NCBI RefSeq assembly: GCF_016107625.1
Contig: NZ_JABASV010000008.1
Span: 1 to 64,000, forward strand
DNA: 64,000 bases
Direction: 5' to 3'
Origin: Vreelandella alkaliphila
GTDB lineage: Bacteria > Pseudomonadota > Gammaproteobacteria > Pseudomonadales > Halomonadaceae
Under the pieces are notes generated by a model, which did not search any database, had not been told where the DNA came from, and was given only the letters and a program-made list of their open reading frames with translations. Made by a program: the position numbers and the translations under genes. Positions 35,728 through 45,841 of this stretch are shown piece after piece; positions within the stretch are counted from its first letter, which is position 1; the number at the start of each line of letters is the position of its first letter.

Positions 35728-36692
35728 CCATTTAGGCTGCTGGACAGCTGTTCAGGATCCAGGCGCTCAACGGTATAGGGCAGGTCGCAGAGAGCTATCG
35801 GATGTCCTTGCCAATAAAGGGGCGAGAGCGCTTCAATCGCTTTAGTATTTGCAACGGCGAGCATCTCAATTTGCTGGTCGCCACTAAATGCGCTGCTAAC
35901 GATTTCACCTACGGTTTTATCCTGCCCATCCACTAGCGTGTCACCGACCTGGGGTAAGCTGTTAACACTGGCAGTAATGCGCACTAAGCGTTTTTTCACT
36001 TGGCCCCGGAAATGCGCCCGTGCGACGACTTCTTGTCCTGTATAGCAACCTTTTTTAAAGCTAATTCCCCCCAGCGCTTCCCAGTTCAACATTTGTGGGA
36101 GGAAGTGATCTTGCTGTGGGGCTGTTAACCACGCCAAACCACTGCGGATATCTGCTAATTGCCACGTATTAAACGCCTCTTCATCATCATTTATTTCAAT
36201 GGCATTCTGTTCAGCAGAATTTTCTATACTGATTAGCCAACGCCCGTGATCTGGCTGGCATAGGGCTGTCGCTTGGTTATTGCTGTGATGGGTATAAGGT
36301 TGATCAGGAAGCGCTAAACCAAACGCTTGAGCAATCTTGTTGGCACTTTCGCTGGCGCCTACGATAAGCATCGATGTCTGAGCCTGCAATTCGACGCGAT
36401 AAAAAGCGGCAAATTTGGCTAAATGACTGGCGAGCATATCGATCAATGAGGTGCTCAACAGTAGCCTATAATGGTCGTTGCTGATTTTCAGTAATTGAGC
36501 ATTGGCCAGCATTCTTCCCTTTGGTGTGCAAAAGCAGGTAAGAGGCGCAAAAAAACCATTGGCTAAACTAACTTGTGCGCTTGTTTGCCCTTGTAGGAAT
36601 TTCTCAGCATCTGGACCTTTGACATCTAAGGCGGCGAGGTGAGGCAAACGGACGCAGCCATTCATCTTGAGTAACGAAGAGACAGTCGCCAT
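35724..36692 (-). CDS. ygfZ: YgfZ-like folate-binding iron-sulfur cluster maintenance protein
   Basis: This encodes 322 aa. YgfZ is a GcvT-fold folate protein that helps [4Fe-4S] enzymes such as MiaB under oxidative stress. The family signature K-G-C-Y-x-G-Q is present as KKGCYTGQEVVARAHFRG. N-terminal ALDVKGPDAEKFLQGQTSAQV matches the family fold. The start at 36692 has GGAG 7 nt upstream; an extension to 36758 is less likely. It is convergent with the TatD-like gene, with a 4-nt overlap at TTAG. Confidence 0.9.
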   Translation of the reverse strand: MATVSSLLKMNGCVRLPHLAALDVKGPDAEKFLQGQTSAQVSLANGFFAPLTCFCTPKGRMLANAQLLKISNDHYRLLLSTSLIDMLASHLAKFAAFYRVELQAQTSMLIVGASESANKIAQAFGLALPDQPYTHHSNNQATALCQPDHGRWLISIENSAEQNAIEINDDEEAFNTWQLADIRSGLAWLTAPQQDHFLPQMLNWEALGGISFKKGCYTGQEVVARAHFRGQVKKRLVRITASVNSLPQVGDTLVDGQDKTVGEIVSSAFSGDQQIEMLAVANTKAIEALSPLYWQGHPIALCDLPYTVERLDPEQLSSSLNG

Positions 36693-36869
36693 ATAGACTC
36701 CATAAGGGAAGATAGGGTAAACGTAACGTAATCGCATTTGTATCAAAGGTGCGGGCACTGCGGGTAGATTGCAAGGGCTCTGGCGCGTGCTAGACTTCTT
36801 TGCCTGTATCAGTTTTGCATAGTTTTCAATAGCGTACTCACTTCAATTCAGCGTAGAAAAGGGCAAGGA

Positions 36870-37067
36870 ATGGCATATCAATCATTAACGTTCCAAGGTG
36901 TCACAACAGTAGATCAGGTGAATAAGATTACCACGGCGCTGATGATGCTGGATGGCGTCGATAGTGCTGAGGTAGGGCGCCACGGAGCAGAAGTAGAAGG
37001 GCGAGCTAAGCGTGAAGCGCTTATAAAAGCGGTCGAGAAGTTAAACCTCGGTATAAAGGTTTCCTGA
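36870..37067 (+). CDS. HMA-like small protein without the CxxC motif
   Basis: This encodes 65 aa. The pattern LTFQGVTTVDQVNKITTALMMLDGVDSAEV fits the beta-alpha-beta start of a heavy-metal-associated (HMA) domain, but the metal-binding CxxC loop is replaced by TTVD and no cysteine is present, so classical metal transfer is not expected. Its stop overlaps the start of the OsmC gene (TGATG), which points to translational coupling and joint function. Confidence 0.72.
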   Translation: MAYQSLTFQGVTTVDQVNKITTALMMLDGVDSAEVGRHGAEVEGRAKREALIKAVEKLNLGIKVS

Positions 37068-37474
37068 TGCATAAGCCAATCACGATTATTAGTGAGCGTA
37101 ACCATACATTTCGTCAGCGTATTGAAGTCGATGGTTTGGAAGACCTCTATGGGGACGTACCGCCGGTAGTCGGAGGAGACGGTAGTGCACCAGACCCGCA
37201 TGACTACTTCGATATTGCCCTAGGTACCTGTAAAGCCATTACTGTGCAAATGTATGCTAGGCGCAAAGAGTGGCCGCTGGAAGGCATCACCGTTAAGGTC
37301 CAGCGCGATGATAGTGAGGAACGAAAAGGTGTCTATAAGTTAGCTGTGACGATGACTTTCCACGGCATTGATGATCCTGAACAGCGGGCAAAGCTAGAAG
37401 ACATTAGCCATCGCTGCCCGATACAGCGGTTGATGACCCAGGCGACGGTAGAAATTTCCACGTTTACCGAGTAG
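37067..37474 (+). CDS. OsmC-family peroxide reductase-like protein
   Basis: This 135-aa OsmC/Ohr-fold protein is of the YhfA type. The two redox cysteines sit in ALGTCKAITVQMYA (about 51-64) and SHRCPIQRL (about 113-121). Family members reduce organic peroxides, or for YhfA-type proteins have unclear substrates. It is coupled by a 1-nt overlap to the HMA-like gene. uvrB follows 25 bp later, and may be co-transcribed. Confidence 0.87.
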   Translation: MHKPITIISERNHTFRQRIEVDGLEDLYGDVPPVVGGDGSAPDPHDYFDIALGTCKAITVQMYARRKEWPLEGITVKVQRDDSEERKGVYKLAVTMTFHGIDDPEQRAKLEDISHRCPIQRLMTQATVEISTFTE

Positions 37475-37499
37475 TACACTGCCTTTTTAAGGAGTAATG

Positions 37500-39524
37500 A
37501 TGAGCAAGGAATTCCGGCTGCAGTCCAAATTTAAGCCCGCTGGTGATCAGCCCGCCGCGATACGCAGTCTGATTAGTGGGCTTGAGTCGGGGCTTGCCCA
37601 TCAGACCTTGTTAGGGGTGACTGGCTCGGGTAAAACGTTCACTATGGCAAATGTTGTGCAGCAGCAGCAGCGCCCAACGATTGTAATGGCGCCCAATAAG
37701 ACGCTAGCTGCCCAGCTATATGGTGAGTTCAAATCGTTTTTTCCGGATAACGCTGTCGAGTATTTTGTCTCTTACTACGATTATTATCAGCCGGAAGCCT
37801 ATGTCCCTTCCTCAGATACCTTTATTGAGAAAGATGCCTCGATAAATGACCATATCGAGCAAATGCGCTTATCTGCTACGAAAGCGCTGCTGGAACGCCG
37901 TGATGCGCTTATCGTTGTCTCGGTATCGGCAATCTATGGTCTCGGTGATCCGGATCAGTATCTCAAGATGCGGCTGCACTTTACCCGTGGTGAGCTAATT
38001 GACCAGCGTGCCTTTTTACGCCGCTTAGCCGAGCTGCAATATACCCGCAACGATATGGATTTTCGTCGAGGCACCTACCGGGTACGGGGCGATGTGATCG
38101 ATATTTTCCCTGCGGACTCTGACGAGGAAGCGGTGAGGGTCGAGTTGTTTGACAACGAAGTTGATTCTATTCGCCTATTTGACCCATTAACTGGCGAGGT
38201 GCGTACCCATGTGCCTCGCATGACCATCTATCCTAAATCTCACTATGTTACTCCGCGAGAAACTATTTTAGGTGCTATTGATGCGATCAAGGCAGAGCTT
38301 AAGGAGCGTCTTGAGTGGATGCGTAAGCACGAGCGTTTAGTTGAAGCGCAGCGCTTAGAACAACGAACCCTTTACGATATTGAAATGATGCTAGAGCTTG
38401 GCTACTGCAACGGCATTGAGAACTACTCGCGCTATCTTTCAGGCCGCGCGCCTGGCGAGCCACCCCCGACGTTCTTCGACTATCTGCCGGATGACGCGTT
38501 ACTGTTTATTGATGAATCTCATGTGAGCGTACCCCAGGTTGGCGGTATGTATAAGGGCGACCGTTCTAGAAAAGAGACCCTGGTTGAATATGGCTTTCGG
38601 CTACCCTCAGCGCTAGATAACCGCCCAATGAAATTTGAAGAGTGGGAGTCTATTTCGCCACAAACCATCTTTGTGTCGGCAACGCCAGGCAAGTATGAAG
38701 CAGAGCATGCCAGTCAAATTGTCGAACAGGTGGTGCGCCCAACGGGATTGTTAGACCCAGAAATAGAGGTTCGCCCCGCCAGCACTCAGGTTGATGACCT
38801 GCTCTCAGAAATTGGCTTACGCACCGCCGTAGGTGAGCGTGTTCTGGTGACGACGTTGACTAAACGCATGGCGGAAGATCTGACCGAATACTTTGATGAG
38901 CACGGTATCCGCGTGCGCTATTTACATTCGGATATTGATACCGTTGAGCGGGTTGAAATTATTCGCGACCTGCGTCTTGGTAAGTTCGATGTTTTAGTCG
39001 GTATCAACTTACTTCGAGAAGGCTTAGATATTCCCGAAGTGTCGCTTGTTGCTATCCTGGACGCGGATAAAGAGGGCTTTTTACGCGCTGAACGCTCACT
39101 GATTCAAACCATTGGCCGTGCAGCCCGTAACGCCCATGGTAAAGCTATTTTATACGGTGACAAAATCACCGATTCAATGCGCAAAGCCATCGATGAAACC
39201 GAACGTCGCCGCGCCAAGCAGACCGCTCATAACGAAGAGCATGGCATCACGCCAACCACCGTGACGCGCTCCGTGGCGGATATTCTTGAAGCCGCCCAGG
39301 CACCAGGCAAGAAGAGCAGTCGTCGGCGTGGCAACGAGCGCAAAGTGGCAGAGAGTGCTGCTGAATATGATGTGGCCACGATGAGCAAACACGATCTGCT
39401 CGAGGCTATTAGTAAGCTAGAGGACGCCATGTTTGAAGCCGCGCAGAACCTGGAGTTTGAAGAGGCGGCAAGGCTTCGTGATCAACTTCATCAAATGCAA
39501 GAAAAACAGCTGGCGCTGGGGTAA
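37500..39524 (+). CDS. uvrB: excinuclease ABC subunit B
   Basis: This encodes 674 aa. The damage-verification helicase subunit of nucleotide excision repair has Walker A GVTGSGKT (about 40-47), the beta-hairpin region [12 protein letters not shown] (about 92-103), DESHV, helicase motif VI region QTIGRAARN, and a C-terminal UVR domain that binds UvrC. ATG at 37500 is preferred to the one at 37497 because AAGGAG would be only 2 nt from the earlier codon. nei follows after 3 bp, giving a two-gene repair unit. Confidence 0.97.
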   Translation: MSKEFRLQSKFKPAGDQPAAIRSLISGLESGLAHQTLLGVTGSGKTFTMANVVQQQQRPTIVMAPNKTLAAQLYGEFKSFFPDNAVEYFVSYYDYYQPEAYVPSSDTFIEKDASINDHIEQMRLSATKALLERRDALIVVSVSAIYGLGDPDQYLKMRLHFTRGELIDQRAFLRRLAELQYTRNDMDFRRGTYRVRGDVIDIFPADSDEEAVRVELFDNEVDSIRLFDPLTGEVRTHVPRMTIYPKSHYVTPRETILGAIDAIKAELKERLEWMRKHERLVEAQRLEQRTLYDIEMMLELGYCNGIENYSRYLSGRAPGEPPPTFFDYLPDDALLFIDESHVSVPQVGGMYKGDRSRKETLVEYGFRLPSALDNRPMKFEEWESISPQTIFVSATPGKYEAEHASQIVEQVVRPTGLLDPEIEVRPASTQVDDLLSEIGLRTAVGERVLVTTLTKRMAEDLTEYFDEHGIRVRYLHSDIDTVERVEIIRDLRLGKFDVLVGINLLREGLDIPEVSLVAILDADKEGFLRAERSLIQTIGRAARNAHGKAILYGDKITDSMRKAIDETERRRAKQTAHNEEHGITPTTVTRSVADILEAAQAPGKKSSRRRGNERKVAESAAEYDVATMSKHDLLEAISKLEDAMFEAAQNLEFEEAARLRDQLHQMQEKQLALG

Positions 39525-39527
39525 ACG

Positions 39528-40349
39528 ATGCCTGAAGGCCCTGAAATCCGCCGTGCAGCAGATAAAATTGAGAAGCAGATAGGTGGCAAACATCTTGATG
39601 ATGTGTGGTTTGCATTTCCTGAACTCGCCGTGCAAGCGGATTCATTGATTGGTCAACGGGTTCAGGCAGTTGATACGTGGGGCAAGGCCATGCTAATCCG
39701 TTTTGCAGACCATCGTGTGCTGTATTCCCACAATCAGCTTTATGGCGTATGGAAGCTACATAGCGAGAGTAGGCCGCCAAGCACGAAAAGGTCATTACGA
39801 GTTCGGCTGGTTGCTGAGGGCAAGGTGGCTAGTCTTTATAGCGCGTCTGATATTTCGCTCTGGCATGAGAGTGAGTTGAGCCATCACCCTTTCTTGTCTC
39901 GCTTGGGGCCTGATTTATTAAGTCAAAACGTATCGGCTGATGATGTGAAACAACGCCTGACTGATCCAGCGTTTATGCGCAGAAGCCTGGGTGCATTGTT
40001 ACTTGATCAAGGGCTTGTCGCTGGGTTAGGAAATTACTTGCGCTCTGAAATTCTTTTTTTATCTAACGTTCACCCTAAGAAGCGCCCATGTGACTTAACT
40101 GAAAATCAGTTAGACCTGCTCGCCACTATGATTGTGGAAACGACGCGTCAGGCGTATTTGGAAGCGGGTGTTACTAATCGTGAGGGATGGATTAAACAGG
40201 CCATTGCCTCCGGTGAGCCACGCCGACAATGGCGTTTTAGTGTGTTTGAACGCGCTGGCCTTTCCTGTCATCGCTGTGGCTCAGTTATCGAACGCATAAT
40301 GGTTGGCTCTCGCCGTTTATATTTATGTCCAACGTGCCAGCACCTATAA
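39528..40349 (+). CDS. nei: endonuclease VIII
   Basis: This encodes 273 aa. The DNA glycosylase/AP lyase removes oxidised pyrimidines. The catalytic N-terminus is M-P2-E3-GPEIRRAAD, with Pro2 as nucleophile. The helix-two-turn-helix contains LLDQGLVAGLGNYLRSEIL. The C-terminal zinc finger is CHRCG...CPTCQ. E. coli Nei is 263 aa, so the size fits. It starts 3 bp after uvrB, which links excision repair and base repair in one transcript. Confidence 0.93.
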   Translation: MPEGPEIRRAADKIEKQIGGKHLDDVWFAFPELAVQADSLIGQRVQAVDTWGKAMLIRFADHRVLYSHNQLYGVWKLHSESRPPSTKRSLRVRLVAEGKVASLYSASDISLWHESELSHHPFLSRLGPDLLSQNVSADDVKQRLTDPAFMRRSLGALLLDQGLVAGLGNYLRSEILFLSNVHPKKRPCDLTENQLDLLATMIVETTRQAYLEAGVTNREGWIKQAIASGEPRRQWRFSVFERAGLSCHRCGSVIERIMVGSRRLYLCPTCQHL

Positions 40350-40526
40350 TTTTATACCGTTATCTTGTATGTTCTAATGAACGTCAAACTAATGCCCTAG
40401 TTATCATACGTAGGTTAACCGTAGTTGTGGCTGCCGCATAAAGGTCAATACGGTATACTTACCGATACATCTAGACGGCCATTAAAAAGGCCGCAGCCAA
40501 GACGATAACCGAGGAGCTGTTAGTCC

Positions 40527-42032
40527 ATGACCGTGATTCGCCAGGACGACGTCATTCAGAGCGTTGCCGATGCTCTACAGTACATCTCTTACTACCATCC
40601 TAAAGATTTCATTGATGCAATGTCAGCTGCTTACGAGCGTGAAGAGAACCCCGCTGCGAAAGATGCGATTGCACAAATCTTAATTAACTCAAGAATGTGT
40701 GCTACGGGACATCGTCCAATTTGCCAGGATACGGGCATTGTGACGGTATTCGTTCACGTGGGTATGAACGTCACTTGGGACGCCGAGCTAAGCCTCGATG
40801 ACATGATTAACGAAGGCGTGCGCCGTGCGTATCAATTGCCTGATAACGTGCTGCGTGCTTCTGTTCTCGCTGATCCCGACGGTAAGCGAGCCAATACCAA
40901 AGACAATACACCCGCGATTATTCACCATTCGATTGTGCCGGGTGATAAGGTCGATATCCACGTCGCCGCGAAGGGCGGTGGCAGCGAAGCCAAATCTAAG
41001 TTTGCGATGCTAAACCCATCCGATAGCGTTGTGGACTGGGTGATGGAGCAGTTGCCTAAAATGGGCGCAGGCTGGTGTCCGCCGGGTATGTTGGGAATTG
41101 GTATTGGCGGCACCGCTGAAAAGGCGATGATGATTGCCAAAGAAGCGCTGCTCGACCCTATCGATATTCAAGATTTGCAGGCCCGTGGGCCTAGCAACCG
41201 CGCTGAAGAGCTGCGTCTGGAACTGTTCGACAAAGTGAATAAGAGCGGTATCGGTGCTCAAGGCTTAGGTGGTTTAACCACCGTGCTGGATATTAAAGTT
41301 AAAGACTATCCAACCCATGCGGCCAATAAGCCTGTGGCAATCATCCCCAACTGCGCAGCCACGCGTCATGCGCATTTCACGCTTGATGGCAGTGGCCCAG
41401 TAGCGCTTCCTGCTCCTAAACTTGAAGACTGGCCAGAAATTACCCGCGAAGCAGGCGATAACGTCAAGCGCGTTAATCTGGATAGCGTCACTCCTGAAGA
41501 AGTCAAAACGTGGCAGCCGGGTGATACGCTGCTGTTGAATGGTAAGCTATTAACTGGCCGTGATGCGGCGCATAAACGCATGGTCGATATGATTGCCAAA
41601 GGCGAGCCATTACCGGTTGATATGAAAGGCCGCTTTATTTACTACGTGGGTCCTGTTGATCCGGTAGGTGACGAAGTCGTTGGCCCCGCTGGTCCGACCA
41701 CCGCTACTCGAATGGACAAGTTCACCCGCACCATGCTTGAAGAGACCGGCCTGCTTGGCATGGTTGGTAAAGCGGAACGCGGTCAGACCGCCATTGATGC
41801 CATTCGCGATAACCAGGCGGTTTATTTGATGGCTGTTGGCGGCTCTGCTTACCTTGTTGCCCAAGCAATTAAAAAGTCACGCGTTGTTGGTTTTGAAGAT
41901 CTAGGAATGGAAGCCATCTACGAATTTGAAGTTGAAGATATGCCGGTCACGGTTGCTGTCGACAGCCAAGGAACTTCCGTCCACCAGACAGGCCCGGCCA
42001 AATGGAAGGAGATCATCGCCCAAAAGGCGTAG
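40527..42032 (+). CDS. fumA: class I fumarate hydratase
   Basis: This encodes 501 aa, an alpha/beta fused [4Fe-4S] fumarase that hydrates fumarate to malate in the TCA cycle. Cluster cysteines are probably in RMCATGHRPICQDTG and PNCAATRHAHFTLDG. The C-terminal domain has KMRMV-like and YYVGPVDP segments that match the L(+)-tartrate dehydratase-type fold. GAGGAG lies upstream. Being oxygen-sensitive, it may depend on YgfZ-type maintenance. FumA and FumB cannot be told apart here. A terminator at 42069 follows. Confidence 0.93.
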   Translation: MTVIRQDDVIQSVADALQYISYYHPKDFIDAMSAAYEREENPAAKDAIAQILINSRMCATGHRPICQDTGIVTVFVHVGMNVTWDAELSLDDMINEGVRRAYQLPDNVLRASVLADPDGKRANTKDNTPAIIHHSIVPGDKVDIHVAAKGGGSEAKSKFAMLNPSDSVVDWVMEQLPKMGAGWCPPGMLGIGIGGTAEKAMMIAKEALLDPIDIQDLQARGPSNRAEELRLELFDKVNKSGIGAQGLGGLTTVLDIKVKDYPTHAANKPVAIIPNCAATRHAHFTLDGSGPVALPAPKLEDWPEITREAGDNVKRVNLDSVTPEEVKTWQPGDTLLLNGKLLTGRDAAHKRMVDMIAKGEPLPVDMKGRFIYYVGPVDPVGDEVVGPAGPTTATRMDKFTRTMLEETGLLGMVGKAERGQTAIDAIRDNQAVYLMAVGGSAYLVAQAIKKSRVVGFEDLGMEAIYEFEVEDMPVTVAVDSQGTSVHQTGPAKWKEIIAQKA

Positions 42033-42068
42033 CATACTGATGGCGTAGAACTGCAATCAGTGACAAAT

Positions 42069-42094
42069 AAGCCCCGTCTCACGCGGGGCTTTTG
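42069..42094 (+). terminator. terminator after fumA
   Basis: GCCCCG (42071-42076) pairs with CGGGGC (42084-42089), then TTTT follows. Confidence 0.85.
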
Positions 42095-42150
42095 TGCATT
42101 AGCAGTGAAATAATCTGATAAACAGCTCACTTCATAGCGAGGAATAGGCA

Positions 42151-43569
42151 ATGACCTCATGGTTGCTAGGGACCGGCATTATGTTGATACATCTATTAGG
42201 TATCGTGTCAGCGGTCATGGCGCTTATGTCGAGCAGAACGTCTCAGGGGGCTATCGCCTGGATTATTTCACTATTAACGTTTCCTTATGTTGCGCTGCCT
42301 GCGTATTGGTTTTTCGGTCGCCCGCGTTTCTATGGCTATGTAACAGCAAGAGGGGAACGAGATAACGTATTACGTCGAGTGTTGGTACGTTATCGCCATA
42401 ACATTAAGCCGCACCTTTCATCGCCGACTAGCATCGATATTCAGGCAGTTGAACAGTTGGCAATGATGCCGCTGACTAAAGGTAATAGTGCCGACTTGTT
42501 GATCGATGGTGAAGCCACCTTCACAAGCCTTTTTGAGGGTATTGATCAGGCAAAAGAGTATCTTCTGCTGCAGTTTTTCATTGTGCGTAACGATGCTTTA
42601 GGCAAACGATTGCAGGATCATTTAATCAAAGCTGCACAGCGGGGGGTGCGTGTTTATTTTCTATACGATGAAGTGGGTAGTCGGAAACTAAACGATGGCT
42701 TTTTAAATGAGATGATCAAAGAAGGTATCGAAGTAAAAGCTTTTCGTTCTTCTCGCGGATTCAAACATCGCTTTCAGCTTAATTTTCGCAACCATCGTAA
42801 AATAGCAGTCGTGGATGGTAAGCAGGGCTGGGTAGGTGGTTTTAATGTTGGTGTAGAATACCTTGGGCAAAATCCACAGCATGGCCCCTGGCGTGATACC
42901 CATTTAGCCCTCGGTGGACCGTGTGTGCTGGGTTTGCAGGAAGCTTTTTGGGAAGATTGGCACTGGGCAACAGGGGAAGTCATTACCTTAAACTGGCATG
43001 CCGAGAGTCATCCGCAAGATGATCATCATGTGGTTATTGTGCCATCTGGCCCAGCCGATAAACAGGACACGGCTAGCCTTTTAATTCAACAGTTAATTCA
43101 TAGTGCTAATGAAAGGCTCTGGGTAACTAGCCCATATTTCGTACCAGATCAAGGAGTACAGGATGCGCTTAGGTTAGCAGCAATGCGAGGCGTAGATGTG
43201 CGGGTTATGATTCCCGAGCGCCCCGATCATTTGCTGGTGTTTCTATCTGCATTTTCATTTTTGCCTGATATGTTAAGAGCGGGTGTGAAAATATACCGTT
43301 ATCTTCCTGGGTTTTTACACCAAAAGGTCATGCTCATTGACAACAACGCAGCGACTGTCGGCACAATAAACCTGGATAATCGGTCTTTTCGGCTCAACTT
43401 TGAAATAACAGCTTTTATACCCAGCACAGCGTTTGCCAGTAAAGTACACGCCATGTTAGAGCAAGATTTTGCTCAGTGTCGACGCGTTACAATTGACGAA
43501 ATTAGCCAGCGCCCAATGTGGAAGAAAGTAGTTTCTCGTGCGGCATATTTAACCGCACCTATTCAGTAA
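42151..43569 (+). CDS. cls: cardiolipin synthase
   Basis: This 472-aa membrane enzyme of the phospholipase D superfamily joins two phosphatidylglycerols into cardiolipin. Two N-terminal membrane segments (about 5-25, 34-54) are followed by two HKD active sites, HRKIAVVDG (about 213-221) and HQKVMLIDN (about 390-398). The length and layout match ClsA. GCGAGGA lies upstream. It is isolated between fumA and a LysR gene. Confidence 0.93.
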   Translation: MTSWLLGTGIMLIHLLGIVSAVMALMSSRTSQGAIAWIISLLTFPYVALPAYWFFGRPRFYGYVTARGERDNVLRRVLVRYRHNIKPHLSSPTSIDIQAVEQLAMMPLTKGNSADLLIDGEATFTSLFEGIDQAKEYLLLQFFIVRNDALGKRLQDHLIKAAQRGVRVYFLYDEVGSRKLNDGFLNEMIKEGIEVKAFRSSRGFKHRFQLNFRNHRKIAVVDGKQGWVGGFNVGVEYLGQNPQHGPWRDTHLALGGPCVLGLQEAFWEDWHWATGEVITLNWHAESHPQDDHHVVIVPSGPADKQDTASLLIQQLIHSANERLWVTSPYFVPDQGVQDALRLAAMRGVDVRVMIPERPDHLLVFLSAFSFLPDMLRAGVKIYRYLPGFLHQKVMLIDNNAATVGTINLDNRSFRLNFEITAFIPSTAFASKVHAMLEQDFAQCRRVTIDEISQRPMWKKVVSRAAYLTAPIQ

Positions 43570-43621
43570 TCAATAATAACCCTGCACGCCGCTAACAACG
43601 ATTAGGCAAAAGGAGTTTTGG

Positions 43622-44539
43622 GTGAATTTAGAAACAAAATGGCTCGAGGATTTCGTTGCATTAGCCAATACACGAAGTTTTTCGGCATCTGCCAGGCAGC
43701 GCCATGTTACTCAGCCTGCTTTCAGTCGCCGTATTCGTGCGCTAGAACAAGCGGTAGGGGTCATCTTAGTAGATCGTTCGACAACACCGATTGGCCTGAC
43801 CTCAGAGGGCCAATTGTTTTTGATCACCGCACGCAACCTAGTGGAGCAATTGAACGAGTCATTGAGCCATCTCCGGGGAGTTTCTATTGCGAATGAAGCG
43901 CTTGATATCGTCGCGGCACACTCACTGGCATTAAGCTTCTTCCCACCTTGGATTTCTCGTTTACAAAAAGGCTTGGGTGAACTGCCTACACGATTAGTCG
44001 CTATGAACGTTGGAGAGGCGATCCATGTTCTGCGCGAAGGTAACTGTGATCTGATGCTGGCATATTATGACCCCTTTGCCACTATGCAGCTGGACGCAGA
44101 AGTCTTTCCCTCTTTCTCGATTGGCCAAGTGAAAATGTTGCCTGTTTCACTACCAGATGAAGAGGGCAAACCGCTTTTCTCGATTCAAAATGACAGTTCA
44201 ATTCCCTATTTAGCTTATACGCAGGGCGCATTTCTGGGGCGGAGCGTACGCATGCTGCTCAAAAACGATCCATTACGACTGAAGCTGCGTACGGTTTATG
44301 AAACGGCCATGGCAGAAGGATTGAAAGGCATGGTACTTCAGGGAGTGGGAGTTGCTTGGATTCCTGATTTTTGTATTCGTGAAGAGCTCAAAACCGGCAA
44401 ATTAGTAAGAGCTGGCGATGAAAATTGGGATATCCCTCTAGAAATTAGACTTTACCGCTGTTCGTTAGTCCATAAACCTGGCGTTGAGCGTCTCTGGCGC
44501 CAAATGATGAAATTGCCACGTGATTTTCTGCAGGCTTAG
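43622..44539 (+). CDS. LysR regulator, HypT/YjiE-like
   Basis: This encodes 305 aa. The DNA-binding part reads KWLEDFVALANTRSFSASAR and RHVTQPAFSRRIRALE (about 6-45). Its closest pattern in memory is E. coli HypT (YjiE), a hypochlorite-activated regulator that works by methionine oxidation; the assignment is by N-terminal similarity only. The start is a GTG at 43622 with AAGGAG 8 nt upstream. A hairpin at 44526-44548 covers the stop codon. Confidence 0.8.
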   Translation: MNLETKWLEDFVALANTRSFSASARQRHVTQPAFSRRIRALEQAVGVILVDRSTTPIGLTSEGQLFLITARNLVEQLNESLSHLRGVSIANEALDIVAAHSLALSFFPPWISRLQKGLGELPTRLVAMNVGEAIHVLREGNCDLMLAYYDPFATMQLDAEVFPSFSIGQVKMLPVSLPDEEGKPLFSIQNDSSIPYLAYTQGAFLGRSVRMLLKNDPLRLKLRTVYETAMAEGLKGMVLQGVGVAWIPDFCIREELKTGKLVRAGDENWDIPLEIRLYRCSLVHKPGVERLWRQMMKLPRDFLQA

Positions 44540-44548
44540 CCTGCAGAA
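44526..44548. terminator. hairpin over the LysR stop codon
   Basis: TTCTGCAGGC (44526-44535) and GCCTGCAGAA (44539-44548) form a perfect 10-bp stem with a 3-nt loop between convergent genes. No long T run follows. Confidence 0.6.
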
Positions 44549-44571
44549 CGACTAGAAAAATACCTTAGATT

Positions 44572-45666
44572 TTAAAATGTGCCTAAATCTGCCGGCAATC
44601 CAAGAAAATTTTGAATAATGAAGAAGTGATCTTCAAACAAGCTTTCGGGTTCTAGATCAGCAAGGGCGACCCAGCGAGCATGATCGCCGCCCTTGACTGG
44701 CTTTAAACGGGGCAACTGCTGATCAGGTCTAAGAGCAAAATAGAAAGCTTCAGCTAACGTTCGTCCACGCCAACTGCGATGAGGTTCATCAAACAAGCGT
44801 TGTCCGCGTAGCGAGCCCTTTAAAACGGGTTCGGGCACTTTAAGCCTTAAGCGTTCACGGAGCTCCCTTAAACAGGCATCTAGTAAACGCTCATGGGGAT
44901 TGATGAAGCCTCCGGGTAATGCAAGAAGTCCTTTACCCGGCGCAGCCATTCGCTTTACCAACAAAATATGGCCTGATTGGACGACAACCGCATTAACAGT
45001 CACAAAAATGGGCGGATAGGGGGCTTGTGCCCAGGCTTGTTTGTATTGATCGAGTAGCTGCTGCTCTTCCAGTAGGCCGTGGTAGGCAATACCTTTGCAA
45101 AACTTGTCAACGCTTTTGACGACTTCTGGTGGTAAGTCGTGGTATGCACCTGTACTCAAATAGTCATCGGTAGAACCAGGCGAGCGAAACAACCGCTCAC
45201 GTATTTGACTCGCTGAAATACCTTCAACGAGTGGAACACTGATAGACTCCCATTGAGGAAAAAGCGATAAATAGTAGCTTGATTGTCCTCTGCTTGCGCC
45301 AATCAAACCAATACGGGGTAAGCGAGCGTTAGCAGGGGAAGTCAAATCACGCACTTTACGCTGCACATCACGTACCCACACATCATCGTTGTAAAGCGCG
45401 TCAAGTAGGGGAGTAATTTCCAGGCGTTGATTGTCTTGTTCATCAAACCCAGAACGAATCATTGCCTGTCGCTCATCGAACGTCCACGGGTTGCGTAAAG
45501 AGCGTGCCTGCCAAGCAGAGCCCACTAATACGATGACTTGGCGTGCCTGTTTTAACGCCTCTCGGATAATGGCAAGGTGGCCAAGGTGGGGAGGCTGAAA
45601 ACGACCAATAAACACCAAGCAATCAAAGTCGTAAGCCGTAGTAGATTTAACAGCATCCGAATTCAT
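44572..45666 (-). CDS. nadM: bifunctional NMN adenylyltransferase/Nudix hydrolase
   Basis: This encodes 364 aa. The N-terminal nucleotidyltransferase domain (about 12-180) has GRFQPPHLGH and makes NAD from NMN. SASQIRERL follows as the ISxTxxR-type element. The C-terminal Nudix domain (about 215-350) is related to ADP-ribose hydrolases. Its Nudix box keeps the first Gly, Glu and RE, but reads RELRERLRL where REUxEExGU is expected, so the second Glu of the pair and the Gly are Arg. Hydrolase activity may be weak. It lies divergent from the YihY gene. Confidence 0.88.
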   Translation of the reverse strand: MNSDAVKSTTAYDFDCLVFIGRFQPPHLGHLAIIREALKQARQVIVLVGSAWQARSLRNPWTFDERQAMIRSGFDEQDNQRLEITPLLDALYNDDVWVRDVQRKVRDLTSPANARLPRIGLIGASRGQSSYYLSLFPQWESISVPLVEGISASQIRERLFRSPGSTDDYLSTGAYHDLPPEVVKSVDKFCKGIAYHGLLEEQQLLDQYKQAWAQAPYPPIFVTVNAVVVQSGHILLVKRMAAPGKGLLALPGGFINPHERLLDACLRELRERLRLKVPEPVLKGSLRGQRLFDEPHRSWRGRTLAEAFYFALRPDQQLPRLKPVKGGDHARWVALADLEPESLFEDHFFIIQNFLGLPADLGTF

Positions 45667-45841
45667 AACGCTTCCTTGGTCGTGGGTGAGAAAGTAGCAG
45701 AGAAAAGAGAGCCATTATGAAGTGGGCAGTTAAGGTGCGCAATGCGCCTCCGCCTGCGCTCAACGTTTTAGTTCGGTATGATTGTTAGATGTATCTTGCG
45801 CTAGTGCTTGATAGGGACACTCTTTTGTTAAGGGAATGAAT

